Assembly (NCBI RefSeq): GCF_003072065.1
Contig: NZ_QCYG01000003.1
Span: forward strand, 310,001-374,000
Direction: 5' to 3'
Origin: Thalassorhabdomicrobium marinisediminis
GTDB taxonomy: Bacteria; Pseudomonadota; Alphaproteobacteria; Rhodobacterales; Rhodobacteraceae
Length of the DNA stretch: 64,000 nt
Part shown: positions 54,483 through 63,271 of the stretch, one piece after another
Layout: each line of letters starts with the position of its first letter
Numbering within the stretch: the stretch's first letter is position 1
Notes under the pieces: model-generated
The model's input: the letters and a program-made list of their open reading frames with translations, nothing else
Told to the model about the DNA's origin: nothing
The model's database searches: none
Translations under genes and position numbers: made by a program

Positions 54483-55673
54483 TTAGACGATACCGCGCGC
54501 TACAGACCAATAGATTCCGCGATTAAAGGCCTTGCGCATAAGACCACCGACCTTTGTTGGCGGGGTCGGGTGAACGTCTTCATCATAGTCATACCAAAGC
54601 GGCATGCCCGCCTCGAGGCCCATCTGGGCAATGGCCTGAACCTTACCGTCATAGGCGGCAATGGTTCGACCCAGCCTGATGTCTCCTGCAATGTTATTCG
54701 CAATGACCGGCGATTGATTATGGCACGACCCGCCCGCCTTTGAGATCGGAAGATCGACCGTATCCCCCATTATGTAGGCGTTGGGATATCCTTCCAGCTG
54801 CAGAGTTTCACGATCAGTTGGCAACCACCCTTCGTTGTTGGGTGCTTGAGACACCCCGCTTTCCAAGACAGCGTCAACGGCGCGAATAGGCGGCGTGGAC
54901 ATGAGAATGTCGAAGTCCTGCTCCTCGCCTTCTTTGGATATGGCAACCTTTCGCTCTGCATCCACCTTGGCCAGAGTAAAGCCACGTTCATATTTGATCC
55001 CGCGTTCTTCAAAGATGGGGGGCAGAACGTTGCAGACCTCTTCCTGAAGGAACAGACAGTTGCGCAGAAGTTGCGAAACCGTCGGATAAGTGTAGACGAT
55101 CTCGATCTGATCGCGCACACCCTTGCGGCGCAAATATTCGTCAAGCATCAGCGTGGTTTCCATCGGCGCAATACCACATTGGTGCGGAACATTAGGCGTT
55201 TCAGGGAAGTTTACGGTGATGAAAACACGGCCTTTTTCCAGCTTGCGTAACTTCTCCGAAAGTTGGCGCGCAGGATCATATTGGTAAAAGTAGTCACCCG
55301 CTTCTTTCAACCCTTCGATCCGCTCTGGCGCAGGAAGACAGCCGGTAGACACCACGATATAGTCGTAGCCAATGGTCTTGCCGCTCGCGGTTTTCACACT
55401 TGAACCGGCAAAGTCGAAGGACATCACCTTGTCGACTTGGAAGTTGATCTCAGGTCGCAGCAAAGTCTGTTGTTTTCGGCGCAGTTCGCCCTCAAAAAAC
55501 ATGTCGAAAGCAACATACATGAAAGCTGGTTTATAGTAGTGCCACGGGCTGTCCGACAGTAAGGTTACCGTGACCTTTCCTGACGAAATCTCTGGATACA
55601 TCTTACTGACGATGCTGTTCGCCGTCATTGTACCGCCAATGCCGCCGCCGACGACGAGTATATGTTTTTGCAT
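54483..55673 (-). CDS. Sulfide:quinone oxidoreductase-like FAD protein
   Basis: A 396-residue flavoprotein with FAD motif HILVVGGGIGGTMTANSI at residues 4-22, the conserved SDSPWHYYKPAFMYV near 41-55, YDYIVVSTGCLPAPERIEG near 105, and NVPHQCGIAPMETTLM near 165, where SQR enzymes place a redox Cys. LRNCLFLQEEVCNVLPP near 207 provides more Cys, and GDTVDLPISKAGGSCHNQSPV near 320 is the C-terminal FAD loop. It starts behind GGAGGAGGG and heads the leftward operon. A divergent HTH gene begins 170 bases away. Oxidation of sulfide or a persulfide to feed quinones is the likeliest role. Confidence 0.8.
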   Translation of the reverse strand: MQKHILVVGGGIGGTMTANSIVSKMYPEISSGKVTVTLLSDSPWHYYKPAFMYVAFDMFFEGELRRKQQTLLRPEINFQVDKVMSFDFAGSSVKTASGKTIGYDYIVVSTGCLPAPERIEGLKEAGDYFYQYDPARQLSEKLRKLEKGRVFITVNFPETPNVPHQCGIAPMETTLMLDEYLRRKGVRDQIEIVYTYPTVSQLLRNCLFLQEEVCNVLPPIFEERGIKYERGFTLAKVDAERKVAISKEGEEQDFDILMSTPPIRAVDAVLESGVSQAPNNEGWLPTDRETLQLEGYPNAYIMGDTVDLPISKAGGSCHNQSPVIANNIAGDIRLGRTIAAYDGKVQAIAQMGLEAGMPLWYDYDEDVHPTPPTKVGGLMRKAFNRGIYWSVARGIV

Positions 55674-55844
55674 GTTAACCCTCCTCCTTTGTCCGGAAAT
55701 TCAATCAAAAGGCACGTAGTATCGCCTTCAGTTACGTTTGAACTCAGAGGAGAACTGTGACTAGATGATCCCCTGCAGCCAAGCGCGAACCTTTCCAAAC
55801 TGGAAACTCAGCGTGCGGCAGGCGTTTAGGAGGAGCGCTATGAA

Positions 55845-56264
55845 ATGATGAATCATGAGGATGAAGGCAACCAACAGGCCGCAACTACAAGGGCTGATGT
55901 GCAGGCGCAGATCATTGAATGCCTCAATCGTTTTTATGCAATGGAAACCGGAATGTGGGGCAACCCGGTTGATTGCCTGATTATACGAACTGTAGTTCAG
56001 GGAAAATTGCAGGGGAAACTATATGACATTTCCGCCCTTTCCGAAGTTCTCGGACTTCCCATCAGCACACTCCATCGAAAAATCGGGCATTTGGTAGAGA
56101 ACGGATTTCTTAGGCGCGAACCGAGAGGAAAATCCATCTACATCTCTCCGACAGACATCACGAATATCTCACTGGATAAATCGTTTGAAAATATGGTCGC
56201 AACATTACGACGTCTTTACAAAGGTGATATCAAATTCGATAAAAAATCGGCGGACATCGATTGA
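55845..56264 (+). CDS. Winged-helix transcriptional regulator
   Basis: A 139-residue protein with a helix-turn-helix of the IclR/MarR type: KLYDISALSEVLGLPISTLHRKIGHLVENGFLRREPRGKSIYISP. The N-terminus has a Cys pair (ECLNRF and DCLIIR). It starts at ATG 55845 (a second ATG follows at 55848) behind AGGAGGAGCGCTATGAA, so the spacing is long. It is divergent from the SQR-like operon and is its probable regulator, maybe redox-sensing through the cysteines. No effector domain is present. Confidence 0.65.
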   Translation: MMNHEDEGNQQAATTRADVQAQIIECLNRFYAMETGMWGNPVDCLIIRTVVQGKLQGKLYDISALSEVLGLPISTLHRKIGHLVENGFLRREPRGKSIYISPTDITNISLDKSFENMVATLRRLYKGDIKFDKKSADID

Positions 56265-56924
56265 TTTATTCGACAAACTGGCACCATGGTCATGAATTCG
56301 CCTCGACAGATATTCAATCAATAAGCTGACAATCGAGAGAAGTGCGCAAAATCTCGCGCTGCGCTCTTTAGCGCCCGTCTAAAACCGCATGCCGACTGTC
56401 GGCAAATAGAAATACTGGCGATACACGAATGGCTGGTTTGGTGAAGCTGCGCCGCAGCATCAGAGCGACGGGTAAACGGCGGTTATGGGCCGTTCGCGTC
56501 GACCGACATCAAGGGCGGAAACCGGACTTTCGCTGCGCCGCAAACAAAAATGATCCACCTGAAGAAAGCAGACTCTCGGGGTTGCGACGCGACATTTTTC
56601 GGGTGCAGGCGCGGCGAAGGACTGGTTCGAGCCGATGCTCATCAGTGACGATCTGCGCAGCGAACTTGTGCCTTGGGTCTACAAAGCCACCATGCAGCCC
56701 GTCAGCACATTCATGAACTCACTCTGCGAATGAGCGCAGCCTCCCGCCACGCGTAATGCTTCAGAGTGATCGACAGGGGGCACGCGTTTCATGCCAGTCC
56801 CCGACGATGCCCCCCCGTGAGGCTGGGACCGGCGCACCCCGGGGTTCGGAACTTCCACCCGCCTGACGCGTTCCAGCCCTATACAGTTTTTCAGAGATCG
56901 GCTCGGCCGGAGGGGGAGTTTCTC
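56265..56924. other. Intergenic region with a repeat copy and gene scraps
   Basis: About 660 bases. One copy of a dispersed repeat lies at 56508-56575. Around 56600-56730 one frame reads AAKDWFEPMLISDDLRSELV and then PWVYKATMQPVSTFMNSLCE before a stop. It looks like the end of a lost gene, but I cannot assign it. Nothing else is convincing. Confidence 0.4.
56508..56575. repeat. Dispersed intergenic repeat, copy 1
   Basis: AAGGGCGG followed by CGGACTTTCGCTGCGCC, GCAAAC and CTGAAGAAAGC matches the copy at 63074-63137 over about 65 bases with only short differences. A weaker match is at 51887-51925. Confidence 0.6.
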
Positions 56925-58361
56925 ATGGCGGAGAACAAAAGCTCAACTTGGGATGTAAAGACAATCGGGATCGCGGCGGCGGCAGTCGTTGGGTGGGGGG
57001 CTGCCTTATATGCATTCACCGACACTGCAGAACTTCAGAAGCAGACCGACCGCACTATCTCGCGCTTGCAAAGCGCTATCAGCACGCAGCAGGAAGCAGC
57101 CGGAAGCGTCGAGGAATTGCAGGCGGAGCTCGCATCGCTGGAAACGGAGACCCAGTCCCTGCAGGAGCAGCGCGACGGCATCCAGTCGGACATCGACACC
57201 TTGCAGCCGAAGCTTGACGAATTGATCGTACAGCAGACCTCCATTGACGAAACGGTGGCGCAGAAGCAGCAGCAAAACAATGAGCTGGAGCAGCAGATCT
57301 CGTCGATGCGTGAAGAAATGACCAGCTTTGAAACCCGCAAGGCAGACATCCAAAGTCAAATTGTCTCCCAGACGCAGGAGTTGACCGACATAAATACCCG
57401 GGTCGAAGAAGCTCGGGCGCGTGAGGCCGAAGTTCAGGAAAGCCTCGCAACACTTAGTGAGGACAACGCGCGGCTCGCCGAAGAAGTCTCCACCGGCGAA
57501 AGCGAGCTCCAGTCTCTGAGGGCGCAGGAAACGAATTTGAGAGACGAGGTCGCAACCCTGGAAAGCAGCCTGAACGACATGCAGGCCCGGCAAGCGGAGC
57601 TTGAGCATAGTTTCGCCAGCATGACCGAGCGGAAGACCGCCCTGGAAACCGATGTCGCTGACGCCCAAGAGCAGCGAAACGAAATCCAGAAAATTGTAAC
57701 GGACCTTACCAGCAATGTAGAAGAACGCTCCAACAAGCTGTTGGAGATTGAGGAGCGGATCTCAGCCGCGGAAAACGGTCAGGGGTCTTCTGCGGGCGGC
57801 AACAACAGCAACGGGTCGGAAGACAGTCATTCGGAGGCCGAATCAACCGCCACGCGCGAGATGCAAGGCACGCAGGAAAATACTGGCAACGGCGATGATC
57901 CGGTCGCTTCCCAAGCGGAAACTTCAAATTCAAACTCCTCCGGGCAGCCCGCCGAAGAGAATGAACGAGGCGACATGTCGTCCGACGCCGAAGATGAGGG
58001 CGTAACCGAGATCGACAGCGACATTAACGACAGCGCCGACTTGGTGGATTCGTTGCAGGAATCTGGCGGCCTCCCGCCCGAAGACCTGTCAGAAGCGGGT
58101 AGTCAGAATGCCGGATCCTCCGGCACATCATCGAAAGATGAGATGCAGAGCCCGACATCGAGCAGCGATCAGAAGACTGACACAGCGACCGATGGCGCAT
58201 CGGGTGATACGTCCTTGATCGAGGGCAACGCGTCTGACACGTCATCGTCGGCGGAGGCGGAAAACCAGAACACCGAAGGCGAATCTGCTGGTTCTGATAC
58301 CGAAACCGAAAGTGAGAACGCCGCCGAACCAACTCAGAAGCCACAGAAAGCCGGTAACTAA
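56925..58361 (+). CDS. Membrane-anchored coiled-coil protein with acidic low-complexity tail
   Basis: Read from ATG 56925 (AGGGGGAG six bases upstream) this is 478 residues. One membrane segment (TIGIAAAAVVGWGAALYAF, about 13-31) is followed by a very long heptad coiled coil rich in Gln/Glu/Leu (about 40-265), then a tail (about 270-478) rich in Ser, Glu, Asp, Gly, Asn and Thr with repeated acid blocks. It is not a named family. The tail would be disordered. A structural or adhesin-like periplasmic role is possible, but there is no evidence of function. The neighbouring genes do not suggest a pathway. Confidence 0.65.
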   Translation: MAENKSSTWDVKTIGIAAAAVVGWGAALYAFTDTAELQKQTDRTISRLQSAISTQQEAAGSVEELQAELASLETETQSLQEQRDGIQSDIDTLQPKLDELIVQQTSIDETVAQKQQQNNELEQQISSMREEMTSFETRKADIQSQIVSQTQELTDINTRVEEARAREAEVQESLATLSEDNARLAEEVSTGESELQSLRAQETNLRDEVATLESSLNDMQARQAELEHSFASMTERKTALETDVADAQEQRNEIQKIVTDLTSNVEERSNKLLEIEERISAAENGQGSSAGGNNSNGSEDSHSEAESTATREMQGTQENTGNGDDPVASQAETSNSNSSGQPAEENERGDMSSDAEDEGVTEIDSDINDSADLVDSLQESGGLPPEDLSEAGSQNAGSSGTSSKDEMQSPTSSSDQKTDTATDGASGDTSLIEGNASDTSSSAEAENQNTEGESAGSDTETESENAAEPTQKPQKAGN

Positions 58362-58664
58362 GCAAAGATACTCACGCTTTCGGCGATCCGAGGGCTCGTG
58401 AGACGATACTTGCGCTAATTTACCGGCAAGACACAGCCTCCCAAGCAAAAAAATGCCGATTGATAGGCGCGGAAAATATTGCGAACATCGCCGTCGTTTA
58501 GCAGCAATGGCACTGGGCCCAAGGTCAGCTTTGGCGAGTGCAGTGCCGCTACAATAGATAGACCCCGAAAGGCAGCTTTGGGAATGACTGGCGCGCGAAC
58601 CATGTTTGGGGACAATCGCTGCCCCTTTGTATGACGTCTCCAGATCCCGAAACGGACATGGCTT

Positions 58665-58678
58665 ATGATTTGAATCAA
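58665..58678. promoter_or_regulatory. FNR-like box upstream of the VIT-type transporter
   Basis: ATGAT-TTGA-ATCAA matches TTGAT-N4-ATCAA in nine of ten positions. It lies about 48 bases before the TTG start at 58726, in normal activator position, suggesting induction under low oxygen. Confidence 0.6.
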
Positions 58679-58725
58679 AGCTGGGCGACCCCTTGGTCCT
58701 ATACTGATCTCTCAGGAGGTTCGAA

Positions 58726-59436
58726 TTGTCTGAGCACGGCCATAGCCAGCAAGAAATCGCAAAGCGAATCGGAGCCCCCCCGGGTAGGGGTGTGCTGCGC
58801 GACGCTGTTTACGGCGCAATTGACGGAGCGGTGACGACGTTTGCCATCGTCGCGGGTGTTGCTGGAGCCGGGCTCTCGCCTTTCATTATCATTGCGCTGG
58901 GAATAGCGAACGTCCTGGCCGACGGGTTTTCCATGGCGGCGGCCAATTATTCAGGCACCAAAGCCGAACTCGACAACATGCGTCGCATCCGCAAAATCGA
59001 GGAGCTTCAAATACAAAACTACCCCGAAGGCGAACGTCTTGAGGTTCGAGAAATCTTGGCCCAAAAGGGCCTGAGGGGCGATGTTCTGAACCAGGCTACC
59101 GATGCGATCACGAAAGATCGCGAGAGCTGGATCGACTTGATGATGGAAGGGGAATACGGGCTAAGCGGTGTCGATCCACATCCTGTGAAATCCGCCGTAA
59201 CCACCTTTCTGGCCTTCCTGGCGGCCGGAATCGTGCCGTTATTCCCGTTCATTCTCGGACTGGGCAACGCATTTTCTGTCTCGGCCGCGCTGACCATGAT
59301 GACCTTTTTCGCGATCGGCGCGCTGAAAAGCGTCTGGTCTCTCAGCCCCTGGTGGCAATCTGCGGGCGAGACTGTGGTGATTGGGGGGATGGCCGCCGCA
59401 ATTGCGTTTTTTGTAGGAACGTTGTTCCATGCGTAG
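58726..59436 (+). CDS. VIT1/CCC1 family iron or manganese transporter
   Basis: A 236-residue membrane protein starting at TTG 58726 with AGGAGGT five bases upstream, which decides the start. The family blocks are YGAIDGAVTTFAIVAGVAGAGL and ADGFSMAAANYSGTKAELDN, followed by a cytoplasmic helical loop (about 85-145) with Glu-rich metal-carrying residues and three more membrane segments. It would move Fe(II)/Mn(II) out of the cytoplasm. The FNR-like box and anaerobic context fit iron release at low oxygen. It is not in an operon with the permease gene, which follows after 138 bases. Confidence 0.88.
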   Translation: MSEHGHSQQEIAKRIGAPPGRGVLRDAVYGAIDGAVTTFAIVAGVAGAGLSPFIIIALGIANVLADGFSMAAANYSGTKAELDNMRRIRKIEELQIQNYPEGERLEVREILAQKGLRGDVLNQATDAITKDRESWIDLMMEGEYGLSGVDPHPVKSAVTTFLAFLAAGIVPLFPFILGLGNAFSVSAALTMMTFFAIGALKSVWSLSPWWQSAGETVVIGGMAAAIAFFVGTLFHA

Positions 59437-59574
59437 AGGGCGTCTCATGCGCCTATGACCGCTTCGTCCGCACTTTCCCAGTTCGTTGACGGCGCGGCGA
59501 ATGACCGGATCTAATCCGGGGCAGGTGGGCAATTCTACGACCAGTTTAACGAACTTTGAGAGGATTTCTTTACG

Positions 59575-60813
59575 GTGACAACGCATGACGTCTTTTCCGA
59601 CAGCGGGAACCAAACAGAAAAGTTGCGCCGGGCACTGACCACCCCCTTGCTCACCCTTTATGGGCTCGGCGTCACAGTCGGGGCAGGCATCTATGTACTC
59701 GTGGGAACAACAGCAGCGGAAGCCGGTGCCTACGCCACAGTTTCTTTCTTGATCGCTGCTGTAGTTGTCGCTTTTACCGCTTTTTCGTACGCAGAGCTCT
59801 CAACCCGATACCCCGTTAGTGCAGGTGAAGCGGCTTACGTCGAAGCTGGCTTCCGCTCGGGGGCGATGGCGACTTTGGTGGGTCTGGCAGTTGCGTTGTC
59901 AGGGATGGTTTCTGCAGCAGCTGTCGCCATTGGGGCTGCGTCATACCTTCAGGGGTTGTTTGCAGCGCCACAGTGGGTGCTGACGGTAGTGGTCGTAGTG
60001 TTGATGGGGCTTATTGCGTTGTGGGGCATTACTCAGTCGGTCACTGTCGCTGCGATTATCACTCTGATCGAAATCGGCGGCCTAATTTTTGTGGCTGTTT
60101 GGGGTTTCGGAATCTCTGAACCTCTCGGGGTCGATCTTGTTGATATGCTGCCGCCCCTTGTTGGACCACATTGGATAGGAATCGGCGCAGCCTCTCTACT
60201 GGCGTTTTTCGCTTTTGTGGGCTTTGAGGATATGGCGAACGTTGCGGAAGAGGTTAAAGACCCCGTTTCGACCATGCCTAAGGCTATTGTTCTGACCCTG
60301 ACTATCGCAACCTTGCTATATCTCGCGACAACAACCGCGGTACTTACAGCCGTGCCGCTCAGCAGGTTGGCGTCATCTTCCGCCCCGCTTGCTCTCGTTT
60401 TTGAGGCCGCCCCAAAAGGTGTCCAGCAGAGCTTTGCCATTGTTGCAATTGTTGCCACCGTCAACGGTGTCTTAATCCAAATGATCATGGCGTCGCGGGT
60501 GCTCTACGGTCTGGCGGATCGCGGGCACCTGATTGCTGCCTTGGCCACGGTCTGGCCAAGAACCCAAACTCCGGTTTCTGCAACGGTCGTGGTGATGTGC
60601 ATCATCATGCTATTGACCTTAGCATTGCCGATCGAAGCACTGGCCGAACGCACGTCGCAGATCGTTCTCTTGGTCTTCGTTCTCGTGAATTCTGCATTGA
60701 TAAGGCTGAAGATGCGGGGTGGCACTGTACCGCAGCATTTCAATGTGCCTATCATTATTCCCGTCCTGGGCGTGCTAACCAGTTTGCTCCTGTTCGGAAC
60801 GGCATGGCTCTAA
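59575..60813 (+). CDS. APC superfamily amino acid permease
   Basis: A 412-residue, about twelve-segment transporter starting at GTG 59575. The APC TM1 motif GVTVGAGIYVLVGTTAAEAG (about 32) and AFVGFEDMANVAEEVKDP (about 215) are typical of the cationic amino acid/polyamine branch. LYGLADRGHL and RTQTPVSATVVV follow. The C-terminal end is short (RLKMRGG then HFNVPIIIPVLGVL). Substrate unknown. The DNA is less GC-rich than the nos region. Confidence 0.85.
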   Translation: MTTHDVFSDSGNQTEKLRRALTTPLLTLYGLGVTVGAGIYVLVGTTAAEAGAYATVSFLIAAVVVAFTAFSYAELSTRYPVSAGEAAYVEAGFRSGAMATLVGLAVALSGMVSAAAVAIGAASYLQGLFAAPQWVLTVVVVVLMGLIALWGITQSVTVAAIITLIEIGGLIFVAVWGFGISEPLGVDLVDMLPPLVGPHWIGIGAASLLAFFAFVGFEDMANVAEEVKDPVSTMPKAIVLTLTIATLLYLATTTAVLTAVPLSRLASSSAPLALVFEAAPKGVQQSFAIVAIVATVNGVLIQMIMASRVLYGLADRGHLIAALATVWPRTQTPVSATVVVMCIIMLLTLALPIEALAERTSQIVLLVFVLVNSALIRLKMRGGTVPQHFNVPIIIPVLGVLTSLLLFGTAWL

Positions 60814-61078
60814 AATAGGAGTCAGCAGCCGTACTTCCTACCTCGATCCTCATACCGAAAGAGAACTCAATTGCGCAGGGTATTGTTTGCCAAAAAGGGC
60901 GGACTGGGGTGATCGGAATAAAAGGTGACGAGCCTTGCAGCGCCAGCTGCAGGCGTTGCTAAGGATCCCGAGAGGTCCGCCGATGTCGCCGGTCATGCGT
61001 CGCTTCAGGGTTAGGTCAGATTTCGCCAGCAAGCTTTTCGCGCAGGTCGAGAAAACCTTGCTGAAAGTGGTTCTTTTA

Positions 61079-61492
61079 TCAGCGCTGTACGCTTTCCAGA
61101 TACGCCAGAAGTCCTGCCAAGACTCTTGGCGTCGGGGTCATCACACCATCCACCGCAATTGGCACAGTATCATTTGCCATAGCACCTCCGAATTGAGGCA
61201 TCACCCGGGCGAGATGCCCTTGTTCAGGGTCACCATAAATATAGCTCAATGCACGGGCGCGGGGAAAAGAGCCTCCGTTTTCACGGGCCAACAACGTGAG
61301 ATCCGTCGGTTTTGGATCGAGCCCTGCCGAGGAAGGACCGTCGCCACGGCCCGACATTCCATGGCAGGAAACACAGTTCTTCGCAAAAAACCTCGCGCCA
61401 TCAGGTGCTTCGGGCATCGAAGGTACTGTGCAGGCGGCTAAACCAGCGCTGGTGATTGCGAATGTGAACAGCAATGATTTCGGGATGGGCAT
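61079..61492 (-). CDS. c-type cytochrome lipoprotein
   Basis: A 137-residue protein with a signal and lipobox (LAAC, Cys21) and one class I heme site NCVSCHGMSGRGDGPSSAGL (CxxCH) near residue 40. The likely axial Met is in HLARVMPQFGGAM. The heme domain is small, like cytochrome c551/c552. It would be anchored in the membrane facing the periplasm as an electron carrier. It lies alone between the permease and the small membrane protein gene. A hydrophobic C-terminal helix is seen at the end. Confidence 0.85.
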   Translation of the reverse strand: MPIPKSLLFTFAITSAGLAACTVPSMPEAPDGARFFAKNCVSCHGMSGRGDGPSSAGLDPKPTDLTLLARENGGSFPRARALSYIYGDPEQGHLARVMPQFGGAMANDTVPIAVDGVMTPTPRVLAGLLAYLESVQR

Positions 61493-61825
61493 AGGAACTC
61501 CTTCAGTTCGTAGACACGGCTAAGCTTAGCACACCCTGTAGGAATAGGCGCAAGCCTCAGATGCTAAGAGTGAGTATATGCTGCCACTGGGAATAGCTTC
61601 GAGCTCGGCACGGTCACTAAGGGCTCGTTCCTGCCATTCGCTGCGGTCGCCCACCCAAACGGCGCTGAGGTTTGCAGGCCAACGTCGGCTTGGCGGACGT
61701 TGTTGCCAATCGTCGAAATCGGAAGTGCCATCTTCAGTGTTTTGTGATAGGTGTTACCCGCTATTTCTGTTGTTGCCGCCTGTGCAATGCAAAATAAGCG
61801 ACAGGTCTTCATAAGAGGATTCCCC

Positions 61826-61948
61826 ATGAAAAAGATCGATGTCGATACCGACCTAAAGCGTTCTAAATTCCTAATCCGTGCAATGGTATTGCAGGTCATT
61901 TTGGTGCTTGTGGCAATGTTCTGCTACTGGATCTATTTGAAATGGTGA
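61826..61948 (+). CDS. Small single-membrane-segment protein
   Basis: Forty residues from ATG 61826 with AGAGGA eight bases upstream. A basic/acidic start (MKKIDVDTDLKRSKFLIRAM) is followed by one hydrophobic segment (VLQVILVLVAMFCYWIYL) ending KW. It could be a subunit accessory of a respiratory complex or a membrane-stress peptide. No family is recognised. The upstream frame is open but has no start signal. Confidence 0.45.
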   Translation: MKKIDVDTDLKRSKFLIRAMVLQVILVLVAMFCYWIYLKW

Positions 61949-61984
61949 TTAGCCATGATCCAGCACAATGTGCTGGCCGGCAGG

Positions 61985-62172
61985 GGCTTATGGGTCTTTG
62001 GCGCACTAGGCAGTGACAGCCCAAGTGGGCTCGAAGCTGACCTTTGCTACGCAAGGCGTGAAGGTCGGCTTAGGGCCGGGGAGCGAGAGGCACGCCCATG
62101 CTGCGGCTGCAAAGCATATTACGTCCAGCGTAGTCAGTTTAAGGCTCAAAGCCGACCTCGGATGCGGCGCAG
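61985..62172. other. Intergenic region with repeat scraps
   Basis: About 190 bases contain TGACCTTTGC/AAGGTCGGCTT-type pieces similar to repeats at 58520 and 62990. No gene is seen. Confidence 0.35.
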
Positions 62173-62189
62173 CATCATATGGTATGATG
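62173..62189. promoter_or_regulatory. Perfect inverted repeat upstream of the tyrosine recombinase
   Basis: CATCATA-TGG-TATGATG lies 57 to 73 bases before the recombinase ATG. A related core (TATGGTATGAT) occurs at about 50568-50578, near the 5' fragment of the other copy. It could be an operator or a recombinase-binding site. Confidence 0.4.
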
Positions 62190-62245
62190 TCTTGTCAACG
62201 TCGGGTTGTCGATGTGGGAGGGCGTGGTGGATCGGAGGATCCATC

Positions 62246-62878
62246 ATGGAAACATCAAACTTACCGGCCATCCGCGCCTTACGCCCAGCCTGGAACAAAG
62301 GCCGGATCGTCGGCCAGAAAAGGCCGCTCAAGCCCAAACACGTCTGGGCGATCAGGGTGCGGCTGGAATTGGCCGAGAACCACCGTGATCTGGCCCTCTT
62401 CAATCTTGCCATCGACAGCAAGCTGCGCGGCTGCGATCTGGTGAAAATGAGGGTGGTCGATGTTATGGCATCCGGCCAAATCAAGGAACGCGCGTCGGTT
62501 CTTCAGAGCAAGACCCAGAAACCTGTGCGCTTCGAAATCTCCGAAGGCACCCGTGCATCGCTGGCAAGATGGATGCGGGAGCCGCTGATGGTCGGATCCG
62601 AATACCTCTGGCCTGGGCGTTTTAACGAACGGCTTCACATCTCTACCCGCCAGTACGCGCGCATTGTGCGTGACTGGGTGACATCCATTGGTCTGGAGGC
62701 AAGCGCCTATGGCACGCACTCGATGCGGCGAACGAAAGTCACGCAGATTTACAAGAAAACAGGCAACCTAAGGGCGGTCCAACTGCTGTTGGGTCACACC
62801 AAGATGGACAGCACTGTCAGGTACCTCGGCGTCGAGCTTGAAGATGCGCTGGTGATCGCCGAAGCTATCGAAATCTAA
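62246..62878 (+). CDS. Short tyrosine recombinase/integrase
   Basis: Read from ATG 62246 (GGAGG eight bases upstream) this is 210 residues, only the catalytic part of the family. The first Arg is in SKLRGCDLVKM (about residue 65), the His-x-x-Arg in GTHSMRRTKVTQIY (about 158), the second His in LLGHTKMDS and the nucleophile Tyr in VRYLGVELEDAL (about 192). There is no N-terminal core-binding domain, a common form in Rhodobacterales plasmids. A terminator-like hairpin follows. It may act on its own repeats rather than integrate a large element. Confidence 0.85.
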   Translation: METSNLPAIRALRPAWNKGRIVGQKRPLKPKHVWAIRVRLELAENHRDLALFNLAIDSKLRGCDLVKMRVVDVMASGQIKERASVLQSKTQKPVRFEISEGTRASLARWMREPLMVGSEYLWPGRFNERLHISTRQYARIVRDWVTSIGLEASAYGTHSMRRTKVTQIYKKTGNLRAVQLLLGHTKMDSTVRYLGVELEDALVIAEAIEI

Positions 62879-62884
62879 ACCGCT

Positions 62885-62906
62885 GGGCCGTCTCCACAGA
62901 CGGCCC
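62885..62906 (+). terminator. Terminator-like hairpin after the recombinase
   Basis: GGGCCGTC-TCCACA-GACGGCCC is a perfect eight-base-pair stem six bases after the stop, followed by TTAG (poor T run). Confidence 0.5.
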
Positions 62907-63271
62907 TTAGCTGCCGTTCGTCAGTCATTCGGTACGCTGCGTTGCGGCCCGTCTAAGCGGCCATTCGTGCCACTTGCAGCATTTTCGGAGACTGAAGGTC
63001 GGCAGTGCGGGACATTCCTGCCATTCGCCGCGGGCGCTTAGTTTGCGCTGCGGATGCGAAGTTCTTTAAGATGAAGGGCGGTTTGCGGACTTTGGCTGCG
63101 CCAGCAAACTAAATTGGGCAACTTGAAGAAAGCGGACACCCACAACTGTTAAGCTCGAACTAATACGAAATGCATTTCAGAACACCGGAAAGCGCTAAAA
63201 TAAGATGGGGGTATTTGAGAGAAAAGATTGAAATAGTGGGTAGAGCCCTTTTAAGTGTTACCAGGAGTTTG
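62907..63271. other. Intergenic region with a repeat copy
   Basis: About 365 bases separate the recombinase and the PIN gene. It holds repeat copy 2 and the TTCCTGCCATTCGC(C/T)GCGG stretch shared with 61628-61646. No gene is seen. Confidence 0.4.
63074..63137. repeat. Dispersed intergenic repeat, copy 2
   Basis: AAGGGCGG..., GCGGACTTTGGCTGCGCC, GCAAAC and CTTGAAGAAAGCGGAC align with copy 1 at 56508-56575. Confidence 0.6.

Noticed and set aside
60850-61032. Minus-strand 60-codon frame between the permease and cytochrome genes
   Set aside because: No ribosome site, and the sequence resembles no family.
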